Part shown: positions 1-6,519 of the stretch, in pieces
Position numbering within the stretch: position 1 is the first letter of the stretch
How the letters are laid out: each line of letters begins with the position of its first letter
Source of the DNA: an uncultured Oscillospiraceae bacterium
GTDB lineage: Bacteria > Bacillota > Clostridia > Oscillospirales > Oscillospiraceae
Reading direction: 5' to 3'
DNA: 10,906 nucleotides
Assembly (NCBI GenBank): GCA_959022875.1
Contig: CAUFAM010000018.1
Span: 1 to 10,906 of the forward strand
Made by a program: the position numbers and the translations under genes
Notes under the pieces: generated by a model
Seen by the model: the letters and a program-made list of their open reading frames with translations, nothing else
Databases searched by the model: none
Told to the model about the DNA's origin: nothing

Positions 1-11
1 CAGGTAGAAAT

Positions 12-18
12 GGAGGGG
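12..18 (+). promoter_or_regulatory. ribosome binding site deciding a TTG start
   Basis: GGAGGGG lies 7 bases upstream of the TTG at 26. Because the frame is closed by a TAG at 5-7 and has no ATG or GTG before 26, this site supports TTG as the start of the CmpB-family gene. Confidence 0.7.
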
Positions 19-25
19 TCTATCT

Positions 26-559
26 TTGGTCATATTTTGGAATTTTATGCTATACAGTTTTCTGGGGTTTCTGCTGGAGGTGGCTTACGCCCGCGCCACC
101 GGGGGCCGTCCGAACCGTAAATGTCTTCAAGTTCTGCCCCTGTGTCCCGTCTACGGCATCGGGGCCTGCCTCATTCTCTTTTTCTCCGGTCCGGTGAAAG
201 GCTATCCCCCCGCGCTCTTTGTTCTTGGCTGCCTCACCGCCACAGCCGTGGAATATCTGACGGCCGCCTTTTACGACAGAGTCCTGGGCGTGTCCTTTTG
301 GGACTACGGCCATCTGCCCGGCAATCTTTACGGGCGGGTCTGCCTGCCCTTTTCTTTAACCTGGGGCGTATTGTCTCTGCCGCTGGTCTATTGGCTTCAC
401 CCGCTGTTTTCCGCTCCCCTGGCCGCCATTCCCGCTCCGGTCAGTTGGACTGCATTGGCCGCCCTGAGCGTGGATATGCTCGTCTCCGCCGGCATCCTGC
501 ACAGGCACCGGGACATCGCCTGCCTCCATTGGCCCACGCATGAAAAAACCGCCGGATAA
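26..559 (+). CDS. CmpB-family (putative ABC-transporter type IV) integral membrane protein
   Basis: This 177-residue membrane protein fits the Pfam family ABC_trans_CmpB, whose transport role is only presumed. About five hydrophobic segments are visible, near residues 2-21, 36-53, 62-83, 106-124 and 141-157. Family hallmarks are the early GFLLE (13-17), an Glu in the third helix (VEY), WDY at 92-94 and the NLYGRVCLPFSLTWG stretch at 100-114. The start is a TTG: an in-frame stop lies at 5-7, and GGAGGGG at 12-18 sits 7 bases before TTG 26. The next in-frame ATG, at 47, would cut into the first helix. The gene stands alone on its strand and converges with the small gene at 574-744. Its stop codon lies in the loop of the terminator hairpin. 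The substrate is unknown, and no ATPase partner is in view. Confidence 0.85.
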   Translation: MVIFWNFMLYSFLGFLLEVAYARATGGRPNRKCLQVLPLCPVYGIGACLILFFSGPVKGYPPALFVLGCLTATAVEYLTAAFYDRVLGVSFWDYGHLPGNLYGRVCLPFSLTWGVLSLPLVYWLHPLFSAPLAAIPAPVSWTALAALSVDMLVSAGILHRHRDIACLHWPTHEKTAG

Positions 560-571
560 CCGGCGGTTTTT
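544..571. terminator. bidirectional intrinsic terminator overlapping a stop codon
   Basis: A 12-bp stem pairs 544-555 with 560-571 around the loop ATAA (556-559). The GC core is CCGCCGG/CCGGCGG, flanked by A and T runs on both sides, so it can end transcription from either direction. It serves the + strand membrane protein and the - strand deacetylase/small-protein unit. The TAA stop of the + strand gene (557-559) is inside the loop. Confidence 0.88.
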
Positions 572-573
572 GT

Positions 574-744
574 TTATTCCTCGTAATCGTCGTACTCAGA
601 GACGCAGGTGCGGCGCTGGAGCTTGCTCTTGGTATAGTCAACCAGCTCCACCAGTTCATTCCAATAGGCAACCACAGCGCAGGTCAAAGCGGCGACAGAC
701 AGGGACAAAGCCACAATTTTCAGCACTAAGCGGGCAACTTTCAT
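574..744 (-). CDS. small single-pass membrane protein, 56 residues
   Basis: This is a short protein of unknown function. Residues 5-27 form one strongly hydrophobic segment that follows MKVAR, so it is probably anchored by an N-terminal helix. A tail of about 28 residues comes next, with a basic stretch (KSKLQRR) and then a very acidic end (EYDDYEE). ATG 744 is chosen because AGGAGG lies 8 bases upstream; the reading frame stays open further 5' but has no comparable ribosome site. It sits 79 bp downstream of the deacetylase gene on the same strand, with no terminator between them, and ends just before the shared hairpin at 544-571. Similar small proteins with one helix and an acidic tail occur in Oscillospiraceae as I recall, without a known role. 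The good ribosome site makes it a likely real gene. Confidence 0.72.
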   Translation of the reverse strand: MKVARLVLKIVALSLSVAALTCAVVAYWNELVELVDYTKSKLQRRTCVSEYDDYEE

Positions 745-778
745 AGAGGGTTCCTCCTTCTGTTTTGCTGTTGTCCTA

Positions 779-807
779 AGTTTACATGATTTCAGCAAAA
801 AATACAA
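779..807 (-). promoter_or_regulatory. possible weak promoter for the small membrane protein gene
   Basis: On the minus strand TTGTAT (802-807) and TAAACT (779-784) are separated by 17 bases, which would give a leader of roughly 28 bases. Both boxes match the consensus poorly (3/6 and 4/6), so read-through from the deacetylase gene is an equal possibility. Confidence 0.3.
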
Positions 808-823
808 TGACAATTTGTGAATT

Positions 824-1555
824 TTAATGTGAATTTTCCGGCAGAATCCGCCGGTACAGGGCTCCGTTCTGGGGCTGCACTCCCCGCTGCTCCATCAGCT
901 GCTCCACCGTCACAAAGCAGTACCCCTGGGAAAGCAATGCATCCACCACCCGCAAAGCCGCTTCCACGGAGCTTGCGAAGATGTCGTGCATGAGAATAAT
1001 ATCCCCATCCTTTACATGCTCCAGAACGGATGCCACAATCCGCTCCACATCCTCATCCTTCCAGTCCTCCGGATCCACCGACCACAAAATGAGAGGGCAG
1101 TCACACCACTGCTCCACCGACTGGTCGATGATCCCATAGGGCGGACGGAGCCAGAAGTTCCCCTCTCCCAGAATCCCAATCAGTTTGGCCCGTGTCTTGC
1201 CCACCTGAAGGTCAAAATCTGCCCGGCTGAGGTCTGTGACAATCACATGATCATAGGTATGAATCCCAATCTGGTGCCCCTCGGCCGCCATCCGCTTAAT
1301 GAGTTCCTCGCTGCCATCAATGCGGCTGCCTACCAGAAAGAAGGTCGCAGGCACCTCCCGCAACGCCAGCCCATCCAGCAGCGCTCCGGTGGTTTTATTC
1401 CGGGGGCCGTCATCAAAGGTCAGCGCCACCAGCGGCGGGGAATCCACTTCCACCTGGGCCGGACCAGCCGCCTGCTTCTGCGGCTCCTCTCCGGAACACA
1501 ACGGGATCAAGGCCAGCGCACACAAGATCGCTGTTACCCTTCTCCAATTCAACAC
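824..1555 (-). CDS. secreted polysaccharide deacetylase (NodB homology domain, CE4)
   Basis: This 243-residue CE4 enzyme is expected to remove N- or O-acetyl groups from a surface glycan such as peptidoglycan, outside the cell. The five NodB motifs are visible: TFDDG at 46-50, the HxxxH metal motif at H99/H103, RPPYG at 137-141, the DW pair at 164-165, and LMHD at 188-191. The fourth and fifth motifs are slightly divergent. Residues 1-22 form a signal sequence. A cysteine follows the hydrophobic core at C20, but IPLC is a poor lipobox, so secretion or simple membrane anchoring is likelier than lipidation. The start is uncertain: GTG 1555 has GGGGG only 4 bases upstream, and TTG 1552 is the alternative. 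The gene sits downstream of the TraB terminator, and the small membrane-protein gene follows it. The natural substrate cannot be read from the sequence. Confidence 0.88.
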   Translation of the reverse strand: MLNWRRVTAILCALALIPLCSGEEPQKQAAGPAQVEVDSPPLVALTFDDGPRNKTTGALLDGLALREVPATFFLVGSRIDGSEELIKRMAAEGHQIGIHTYDHVIVTDLSRADFDLQVGKTRAKLIGILGEGNFWLRPPYGIIDQSVEQWCDCPLILWSVDPEDWKDEDVERIVASVLEHVKDGDIILMHDIFASSVEAALRVVDALLSQGYCFVTVEQLMEQRGVQPQNGALYRRILPENSH

Positions 1556-1629
1556 CTCGCCCCCATTCCAAACGCATTCACAGACAGTATGCGCAGGGAA
1601 AGCAAAGTATTGCGATGAAAAAATTACCT

Positions 1630-1666
1630 AAAAAAAGAGCCCGGCTTTTTAGCCGGACTCTTTTTT
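1630..1666 (-). terminator. intrinsic terminator of the TraB/GumN-family gene
   Basis: Read on the minus strand, GAGTCCGGCT pairs with AGCCGGGCTC (one T-G wobble) around a 4-base loop and is followed by seven T. It begins 8 bases beyond the stop codon of the TraB-like gene. The A run on the other side could also let it work on the + strand, but no + strand gene needs it. Confidence 0.85.
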
Positions 1667-1673
1667 CCTTTGA

Positions 1674-3080
1674 TTAGGGGTTCGGAACAACATCTACGGT
1701 GTAGCCCAGATCCTTCAGACCCTGAACAATGCCGCCGGAGCCGATCATATGGCCGGCACCCACCACCAGAAGGCCGGTGTGAGAGCCCTCCTGCTCCAGA
1801 TAATCGGCCGCATAGGCAATCATCCCCGGATCCCGGTCAGTGAAGAGCTTGCTCTCCAGTTCGTCCGCACCGTTGATAATCTCATCCTTGGGGTAGGACT
1901 TGGCAAAGCCCTCCACATCCCGGGTCTTCCACTGATCCATCCACAGGCTGATCTGCTCCATTCCCTCTTCCACGGCATCCTGGCCGTCCTGGGTCAGGGC
2001 ATTCTCACCCAGCACCGCTGTGAGGGCAGATTTCGTGCTCTCATCCATGGTATTGGGATCCAGAAGCATCATCAGACCGCTGGCCAGATAGACTTCCTGA
2101 TGCTCCGGAGAGAGGGTATCAAAAATCCCACCCTGGAACGCGTAGGTCTCCACGGCACCGATGTCAATACCGGCATTCACTGCCTTGGAATTAACATAGA
2201 GGTCAATAGCCATGGCGTTGCTGCCGGAGGTGTCGTCCAGCAAAGACATAGACTGGAAGCTGCTGCCCAGGGCCCAGGCCTTGTACTGGGACACGGTGGC
2301 CTCATCCATCCCCAGCATGGAGGCAGTATTTACCACCACCTGGTACAGCTCCGGGGAGATATGGTCCGCCAGAGTCGTACCGTCGGAGTAGACCTGCATA
2401 GCGGCAAACTCAGCCAGACCGGCCTGATCATTGAAATCCAGCTCAAAGGACACCTGTTCGGCATTGAGGATGATGTCCCGCAGCTGCTTGTGGACGGGAT
2501 AGACATGGTTGCGGTCAGTATGGATGCTTCCCAGCAGATAGAGGGTATTACCGTTTCCCTCCGCCTTCCACAAAAGGCCCAGGGAACCTGCGTTTTGCTG
2601 GTCATAGAGGTTCAGTACAAGGCTGTCGGCCATGGTCACAGCCTCCAGATAGGTACAGCTTCTGTCCAGGTTCAGCCCGCTGCCATCTCCAGCCACAGCT
2701 CCCACTGAGGTCATAAAGGACTCCGGCCCCTCTTCCACGCCGGGGAAGGCATAGGCGGCCGCCTCCTGGTAGAGGGCATTGACCACGCCGCCCCGGGTGG
2801 TGTCAATCACCAGCGGGGTATTGTCGGGACCGCGCTGCTCCACTTCCAAAAGAGCCAGCTTCTCCCCCACCACCTGAGCCAGGCTGGCAAGCTGCTCTTT
2901 GGTGATGGTCTGGCTGTGCTGGGTGTAAATCTCATCGCCAAACAGGCCCATGGCATAGCCATCGGCCAGCACGCCGTAGGCCCAGTCGGGGATGGGCTGC
3001 ACCGCCTCCTCAGCGGCGGACACAGGAATCGCCCCACTGGCCATGCACAGGGTCAGCAACAGGGCAAGCAGTTTTTTCAT
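1674..3080 (-). CDS. secreted TraB/GumN-family protein with SLH-like N-terminal region
   Basis: This 468-residue protein begins with a clear signal peptide (MKKLLALLLTLCMASG...VSAA, cleavage near 23). Residues about 31-70 and 110-160 resemble degenerate S-layer-homology repeats: a W.Y..L..GYAMGL.G pattern with a later ITKEQLA, and then LNLDRSCTYLEAV. From about 168 to the end it is a TraB/GumN (COG3735) domain. Its two GxxH metal motifs, GSIH (184-187) and GAGH (441-444), and the acidic FELDF segment with E213 are intact. In the Tiki branch of this superfamily these residues form a metalloprotease site; the activity of bacterial members is mostly unproven. ATG 3080 has AAGGAAG about 9 bases upstream. 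The gene is monocistronic, with its own promoter (3122-3149) and terminator. I infer an extracytoplasmic, wall-associated protein. Confidence 0.87.
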   Translation of the reverse strand: MKKLLALLLTLCMASGAIPVSAAEEAVQPIPDWAYGVLADGYAMGLFGDEIYTQHSQTITKEQLASLAQVVGEKLALLEVEQRGPDNTPLVIDTTRGGVVNALYQEAAAYAFPGVEEGPESFMTSVGAVAGDGSGLNLDRSCTYLEAVTMADSLVLNLYDQQNAGSLGLLWKAEGNGNTLYLLGSIHTDRNHVYPVHKQLRDIILNAEQVSFELDFNDQAGLAEFAAMQVYSDGTTLADHISPELYQVVVNTASMLGMDEATVSQYKAWALGSSFQSMSLLDDTSGSNAMAIDLYVNSKAVNAGIDIGAVETYAFQGGIFDTLSPEHQEVYLASGLMMLLDPNTMDESTKSALTAVLGENALTQDGQDAVEEGMEQISLWMDQWKTRDVEGFAKSYPKDEIINGADELESKLFTDRDPGMIAYAADYLEQEGSHTGLLVVGAGHMIGSGGIVQGLKDLGYTVDVVPNP

Positions 3081-3121
3081 GGGATACGTCTTCCTTTCTT
3101 CCCTATGGTTTGTTTGTTTTT

Positions 3122-3149
3122 ATTCTAACATCCGTGTCTTCAAAGTCAA
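3122..3149 (-). promoter_or_regulatory. sigma-A type promoter for the TraB/GumN-family gene
   Basis: On the minus strand TTGACT (3144-3149) and TAGAAT (3122-3127) are 16 bases apart, with TG one base before the -10 box (extended -10). The leader to ATG 3080 would be about 35 bases. Each box matches 5 of 6 consensus bases. Confidence 0.75.
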
Positions 3150-3168
3150 ATTAAATTTTCTTTAATTT
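3148..3168. repeat. AT-only 8-bp inverted repeat at the -35 box
   Basis: AAATTAAA (3148-3155) and TTTAATTT (3161-3168) are perfect reverse complements around a 5-base spacer. The first arm touches the -35 hexamer of the TraB promoter. It could be an operator or an AT-rich UP element, but chance is possible in such AT-rich sequence. Confidence 0.4.
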
Positions 3169-3203
3169 CCTGAAAATTCTTCCTGTTTTTCTTTTTTCCG
3201 TAA

Positions 3204-3229
3204 AAAAGGCCGCTTTTCAGCGGCCTTTT
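3204..3229 (-). terminator. intrinsic terminator of the nfeD-SPFH operon
   Basis: A 10-bp perfect stem pairs AAAAGGCCGC (3204-3213) with GCGGCCTTTT (3220-3229) around a 6-base loop. On the minus strand it is followed by a T run and lies 8 bases after the stop of the SPFH gene. Confidence 0.87.
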
Positions 3230-3237
3230 GAACGATT

Positions 3238-4212
3238 TTACTCTTTGGGCACAGTCTTGGTAATAGTAGCTTTGGGATCCTCGGTATCAAAGATGGTCTT
3301 GGCTCCCGCAGCCAGGCCGGCCAGGCCCTGGATCTCACTGGGAATGATGATCTTGGTGGCCTTGCCGTTGGCGGCAGCGGTGAAGGCCTCCAGCGCCTTG
3401 ATCTTGATGACACCGTCACCGGGGGCTGCCTCGTTGATGAGCTTGATGGCATCGGCGGTAGCCTGCTGCACTTTCATGATGGCCTCCGCCTCTGCCTCGG
3501 CCTCCAGGATCTTGGCCTGCTTGGCACCCTCAGCCTGGAGAATGGCCGCCTGCTTGGCCGCGTCGGCCCGGAGGATGGCAGACTGCTTCTCACCCTCGGC
3601 CACCAAGATCTGGGACTGCTTCTGGCCCTCGGCCTGGAGGATGGCCTCGCGGCGCTCACGCTCGGCGCGCATCTGCTTCTCCATGGACTCCTGGATGTCA
3701 CGGGGGGGCATGATGTTCTTCAGCTCCACCCGGTTGACCTTGATGCCCCAGCTGTCGGTGGCCTCGTCCAGAATGGCACGCATCTGGCTGTTGATGTGGT
3801 CACGGCTGGTAAGAGACTGGTCCAGCTCCAGATCACCGATGATGTTGCGCAGGGTGGTTGCGGTGAGGTTCTCAATGGCAGACATGGGGTTTTCCACTCC
3901 ATAGGTATAGAGCTTAGGGTCGGTAATCTGGAAGTAGATCACCGTGTCAATCTGCATAGTGACATTGTCCTTGGTGATCACGGGCTGGGGCGGGAAATCC
4001 ACAACCTGTTCCTTCAAGGACACATTTTTGGCCACCCGCTCCACAATGGGCACTTTAAAGTGGACACCCACACCCCAAACGGTGCGGAAGGCACCCAGCC
4101 ACTCAATGACATAGGCCCGGGATTGGGGCACAATGCGCACAATGCTGGCCAGGATGGCAAAGAGGATCAGTGCTACTACGATCACAATCACAGTCGTAAT
4201 GATATAGTCCAT
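3238..4212 (-). CDS. SPFH/band 7 (stomatin-prohibitin type) membrane protein
   Basis: This 324-residue stomatin-like protein should form membrane-attached oligomers that organise lipid domains or regulate membrane proteases. Residues 3-27 form one N-terminal membrane helix. The band 7 domain covers about 28-185 and carries the family pattern VPQSRAYVIEWLG, KDNVTM, YFQITDP and LRNIIGDLELDQ. Residues 175-250 are a charged Ala/Glu/Gln-rich coiled coil in which five 11-residue units repeat in register (191-245). The C-terminal tail ends with NGKATKIIIPSEIQGLAGL (282-300), typical of the HflK/QmcA-like branch. ATG 4212 has AAGGAG about 8 bases upstream. The nfeD-like gene lies 47 bp upstream on the same strand, the usual SPFH-NfeD pairing. 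The physiological client is not known from sequence. Confidence 0.92.
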   Translation of the reverse strand: MDYIITTVIVIVVALILFAILASIVRIVPQSRAYVIEWLGAFRTVWGVGVHFKVPIVERVAKNVSLKEQVVDFPPQPVITKDNVTMQIDTVIYFQITDPKLYTYGVENPMSAIENLTATTLRNIIGDLELDQSLTSRDHINSQMRAILDEATDSWGIKVNRVELKNIMPPRDIQESMEKQMRAERERREAILQAEGQKQSQILVAEGEKQSAILRADAAKQAAILQAEGAKQAKILEAEAEAEAIMKVQQATADAIKLINEAAPGDGVIKIKALEAFTAAANGKATKIIIPSEIQGLAGLAAGAKTIFDTEDPKATITKTVPKE

Positions 4213-4259
4213 AACCTTCTCTCCTTCTCTTTATTTCATTTCTTCATTCAAATTCCCAA

Positions 4260-4691
4260 TTACGCCTTGCTCTCTACGATGACCTTGACACCCTCAATAC
4301 GCAGCACACGCACCTCGGTCCCCTGTGGAATCACCACATCGTGGGCAGAACGGGCAGACCAGATCTGTCCGTCCACCCGCACCTGTCCCCGGGCCTGGGC
4401 ATTGTCCACCGTTTCGGTAACCACGGCTTTTTCTCCCAGTACCCGGTCCGCATTGGTGTGGGTCACCTTGTTCTGAAACATCTTTTTGCTCAGAGGTTTA
4501 AACAGCAGCAAGCTGATGGCGGACAGTCCCAGGAACACCCCGATCTGGAGCCACAGTCCGCCGCCCAGGGCCGCGGTGGCCATACCTCCCAGGGACCCGA
4601 TGGCAAACCATATGGAAACAAGTCCAACGGTCACCCCTTCGCCTATGGCGAATACAACAAAGGCAATCAGCCAGAACACCGTCATGCTCAT
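4260..4691 (-). CDS. short NfeD-family membrane protein
   Basis: This 143-residue protein is the short form of NfeD, lacking the N-terminal ClpP-like protease domain. Residues 4-65 hold two or three membrane segments rich in Gly and Ala, ending at LLLFKPLSKK. Residues about 77-142 form the soluble OB-fold (β-barrel) domain, recognisable from GEKAVVTETV, GQVRVDGQIWSA and the closing VRVLRIEGVKVIVE. NfeD proteins partner SPFH proteins, and the SPFH gene follows directly with a 47-bp gap, so the two are very likely co-transcribed. ATG 4691 has AGGAGG 7 bases upstream; a second ATG two codons later is less well placed. The role in membrane quality control is inferred from the family. Confidence 0.9.
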   Translation of the reverse strand: MSMTVFWLIAFVVFAIGEGVTVGLVSIWFAIGSLGGMATAALGGGLWLQIGVFLGLSAISLLLFKPLSKKMFQNKVTHTNADRVLGEKAVVTETVDNAQARGQVRVDGQIWSARSAHDVVIPQGTEVRVLRIEGVKVIVESKA

Positions 4692-4742
4692 AGCATCCCC
4701 TCCTCTCGTTCCGACGATGGAGCATCCCGGTTTGTTGGCTAC

Positions 4743-4776
4743 ATCATATCATAGCCCGCAAATAATTACTATATGT
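4743..4776 (-). promoter_or_regulatory. possible promoter region of the nfeD-SPFH operon
   Basis: Two overlapping -10 like TATGAT boxes (4743-4748 and 4748-4753, minus strand) lie about 52-60 bases before the nfeD start. No good -35 box sits at the right distance. The boxes fall inside an imperfect inverted repeat, GGCTA (4737-4741) and TAGCC (4752-4756), which could be an operator. Confidence 0.33.
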
Positions 4777-4815
4777 TCTTTGCATCGTTCACAAATTTTT
4801 AATTTAACGCAATAA

Positions 4816-4843
4816 AAAAGGACCGCCTCTCGACGGTCCTTTT
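4816..4843 (-). terminator. intrinsic terminator of the FAD-dependent dehydrogenase gene
   Basis: AAAAGGACCG (4816-4825) pairs with CGGTCCTTTT (4834-4843) around an 8-base loop. On the minus strand it is followed by a T run and lies 5 bases past the stop of the dehydrogenase gene. Confidence 0.85.
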
Positions 4844-4848
4844 CTTGC

Positions 4849-6429
4849 TTACCCTTTTGCCACGGCTTCCGCCACCCGGATGCCGTCCACGGCGGCGCTG
4901 ACGATGCCCCCGGCGTAACCCGCACCCTCGCCGCAGGGATAGAGGCCCCGGACGGAGGACTGAAAATCCTCCCCCCGCAAAATCCGCACCGGAGAGGACG
5001 AGCGGGTCTCCACCCCGGTGAGCACACTGTCCGAAGCGGCAAACCCGTGGAGCTTACGGTCCATCATGGGCAGGGCCTGGCGCAGGGTATCGCTCACCGC
5101 CTGAGGCAGGCAGTGGTCCACCTGGGTCCAGCACACCCCCGGCCGGTAGGTGGGCAAAATCCCGCCCGGCCCCTCTGAGGGCCGCCGGGCCAGGAAATCC
5201 TCCACCCGCTGCGCCGGGGCACAGTAGTTCTCTCCGCCCAGACGGAACGCCGAACGCTCCCACTGCTCCTGGAAGCTCACGCCGGCCAGAACGTCCTCCC
5301 CGGGGAAATCCTCCGGGCCTACGCCCACCAGAAGGCCTCCGTTGATATTGGCTCCGTCCCGGGCACGCAAGCTCATCCCGTTGGTGACCACGCCGCCCCG
5401 CTCCGAGGCAGCCGCCACCACCTGCCCGCCGGGACAGACGCAGAAGGTGAAGGCAGAGCGTCCATTTGGCAGATGGCAGGCCAGCTTGTAGTCCGAAGGG
5501 GGCAGCATCTCAAAGGCCGGGCCGTACTGCTGGCGGCTGACGGCCGTCTGATCGTGCTCAATGCGCACCCCGATGGCAAAGTTCTTCTTCTCCATGGGCA
5601 CTCCCGCATCCCGAAGCATGCGGAAGGTATCCCGGGCGGAGTGGCCGGGGGCCAGTATCAGGGCGTCACAGGCCAAACGGTACTCCCCCTCCGGGCCCGC
5701 AACGCAAATTTCCTTCAGACCGTCCCCATCCAGCACCATCCCCTCCAACCTGTGGCCGAAGCGGACATCGCACCCCAGGGAGATAAGCTCCTCCCGGATC
5801 GTCTTCACCACCCGGCGCAGCACATCGGTTCCCACATGGGGCTTGTGGGAATATTTCACGTCCCGGGGGGCTCCCGCCTCCACCAGTGTATCCAGCACCG
5901 CACCAATCCGGGGGTCGTGGGTGCCGGTGGTCAGCTTGCCATCGGAAAAGGTACCGGCTCCGCCCTCGCCAAATTGAACATTGGAGCTCTCATCCAGCTC
6001 GCCCCCGGCCCAGAATTTCTCCACGTCCGCACTCCGCGCATCCACATCCTTCCCCCGCTCCAGCACAATGGCAGGGATGCCGCTGCGGGCCAGATACAGC
6101 GCAGCAAACAGGCCCGCCGGGCCCATACCTACCACCACAGGGGGCAGCGGGGAGGTTCTTCCCACCCTGGGGAAGGTATAAGCCTGCCGCTGCACCAGGG
6201 TGACGTTCTTCCCGGGCGCTCTCTGCACCAGCCGTTCCTCCCGGGCCATGGACAGCTCCACTGTATAGACATAGTGGATCTCGTTTTTATTCCGGGCATC
6301 AATGGACTGCCGGACAATCTCCAGCTCCCCCAGTTCCCCGGGGCGCACCCCCAGAGCCCGGGCCGCCCGCTTGCGAAGCTGTTCCATATCCCCGCCGGGG
6401 GGCAGGGGCAGGTTTCCAATGCGGATCAT
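4849..6429 (-). CDS. FAD-dependent dehydrogenase/oxidoreductase of the COG2509 type
   Basis: From ATG 6429 this is a 526-residue cytoplasmic flavoprotein; the family's substrate is not established. An N-terminal domain of about 90 residues comes first. The dinucleotide-binding motif GMGPAG (101-106) follows, with LERG ending the first βαβ unit, and then the family signature GEGGAGTFSDGKL (154-166). Later blocks are LPNGRSAFTFCVCPGG and AASERGGVVTNGMS. The C-terminal ETRSSSPVRI and the FAD-closing GLYPCGEGAGYAGGI are also clear. Family members usually begin MIRI, as here. The alternative ATG 6465 would add 12 residues but has no ribosome site and would be almost leaderless from the best promoter candidate. 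GGTGAT lies 3 bases before ATG 6429, and a four-codon upstream ORF overlaps it. The gene is monocistronic. Confidence 0.88.
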   Translation of the reverse strand: MIRIGNLPLPPGGDMEQLRKRAARALGVRPGELGELEIVRQSIDARNKNEIHYVYTVELSMAREERLVQRAPGKNVTLVQRQAYTFPRVGRTSPLPPVVVGMGPAGLFAALYLARSGIPAIVLERGKDVDARSADVEKFWAGGELDESSNVQFGEGGAGTFSDGKLTTGTHDPRIGAVLDTLVEAGAPRDVKYSHKPHVGTDVLRRVVKTIREELISLGCDVRFGHRLEGMVLDGDGLKEICVAGPEGEYRLACDALILAPGHSARDTFRMLRDAGVPMEKKNFAIGVRIEHDQTAVSRQQYGPAFEMLPPSDYKLACHLPNGRSAFTFCVCPGGQVVAAASERGGVVTNGMSLRARDGANINGGLLVGVGPEDFPGEDVLAGVSFQEQWERSAFRLGGENYCAPAQRVEDFLARRPSEGPGGILPTYRPGVCWTQVDHCLPQAVSDTLRQALPMMDRKLHGFAASDSVLTGVETRSSSPVRILRGEDFQSSVRGLYPCGEGAGYAGGIVSAAVDGIRVAEAVAKG

Positions 6430-6440
6430 GCAATCACCAT
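6426..6440 (-). CDS. possible four-codon upstream ORF overlapping the FAD dehydrogenase start
   Basis: On the minus strand ATG GTG ATT GCA TGA begins at 6440, with AAGGA five bases upstream. Its stop overlaps the ATG at 6429 in the form ATGA. This looks like a minimal leader ORF that could feed ribosomes to the main gene by termination-reinitiation. It is too short to judge by coding statistics, so chance remains possible. Confidence 0.3.
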   Translation of the reverse strand: MVIA

Positions 6441-6473
6441 ACTTTTCCTTGGGGCTTTGCCCCATTTTTTCTT

Positions 6474-6502
6474 ATTGTATCATAGTCGGTTGGGAAAGAA
6501 AA
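6474..6502 (-). promoter_or_regulatory. candidate promoter of the FAD dehydrogenase gene
   Basis: A good -10 box TACAAT (6474-6479, minus strand, 5/6) has only a weak -35 like TTTTCT 17 bases upstream. The transcript would begin near 6467. It would carry a small hairpin GGGGC-AAA-GCCCC (6451-6463) before the ribosome site. Confidence 0.42.
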
Positions 6503-6519
6503 CGCCTTTTCTTCCCCAA

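Noticed and set aside
1749..2708. Long + strand open frame (319 codons) opposite the TraB-like gene
   Set aside because: It is a GC-bias shadow: the opposite strand has a signal peptide, family motifs and a ribosome site, while this frame shows no domain and no ribosome site.
3478..3642. 33-base periodic DNA as a non-coding tandem repeat
   Set aside because: The period comes from the 11-residue protein repeats of the SPFH coiled coil, and the reading frame is kept throughout.
6451..6469. GGGGC-TTT-GCCCC followed by a T run, resembling a + strand terminator
   Set aside because: No + strand gene lies upstream; the T run is the complement of the A-rich leader of the FAD dehydrogenase. It is better read as a leader hairpin on the minus strand, although blocking of antisense transcripts cannot be excluded.
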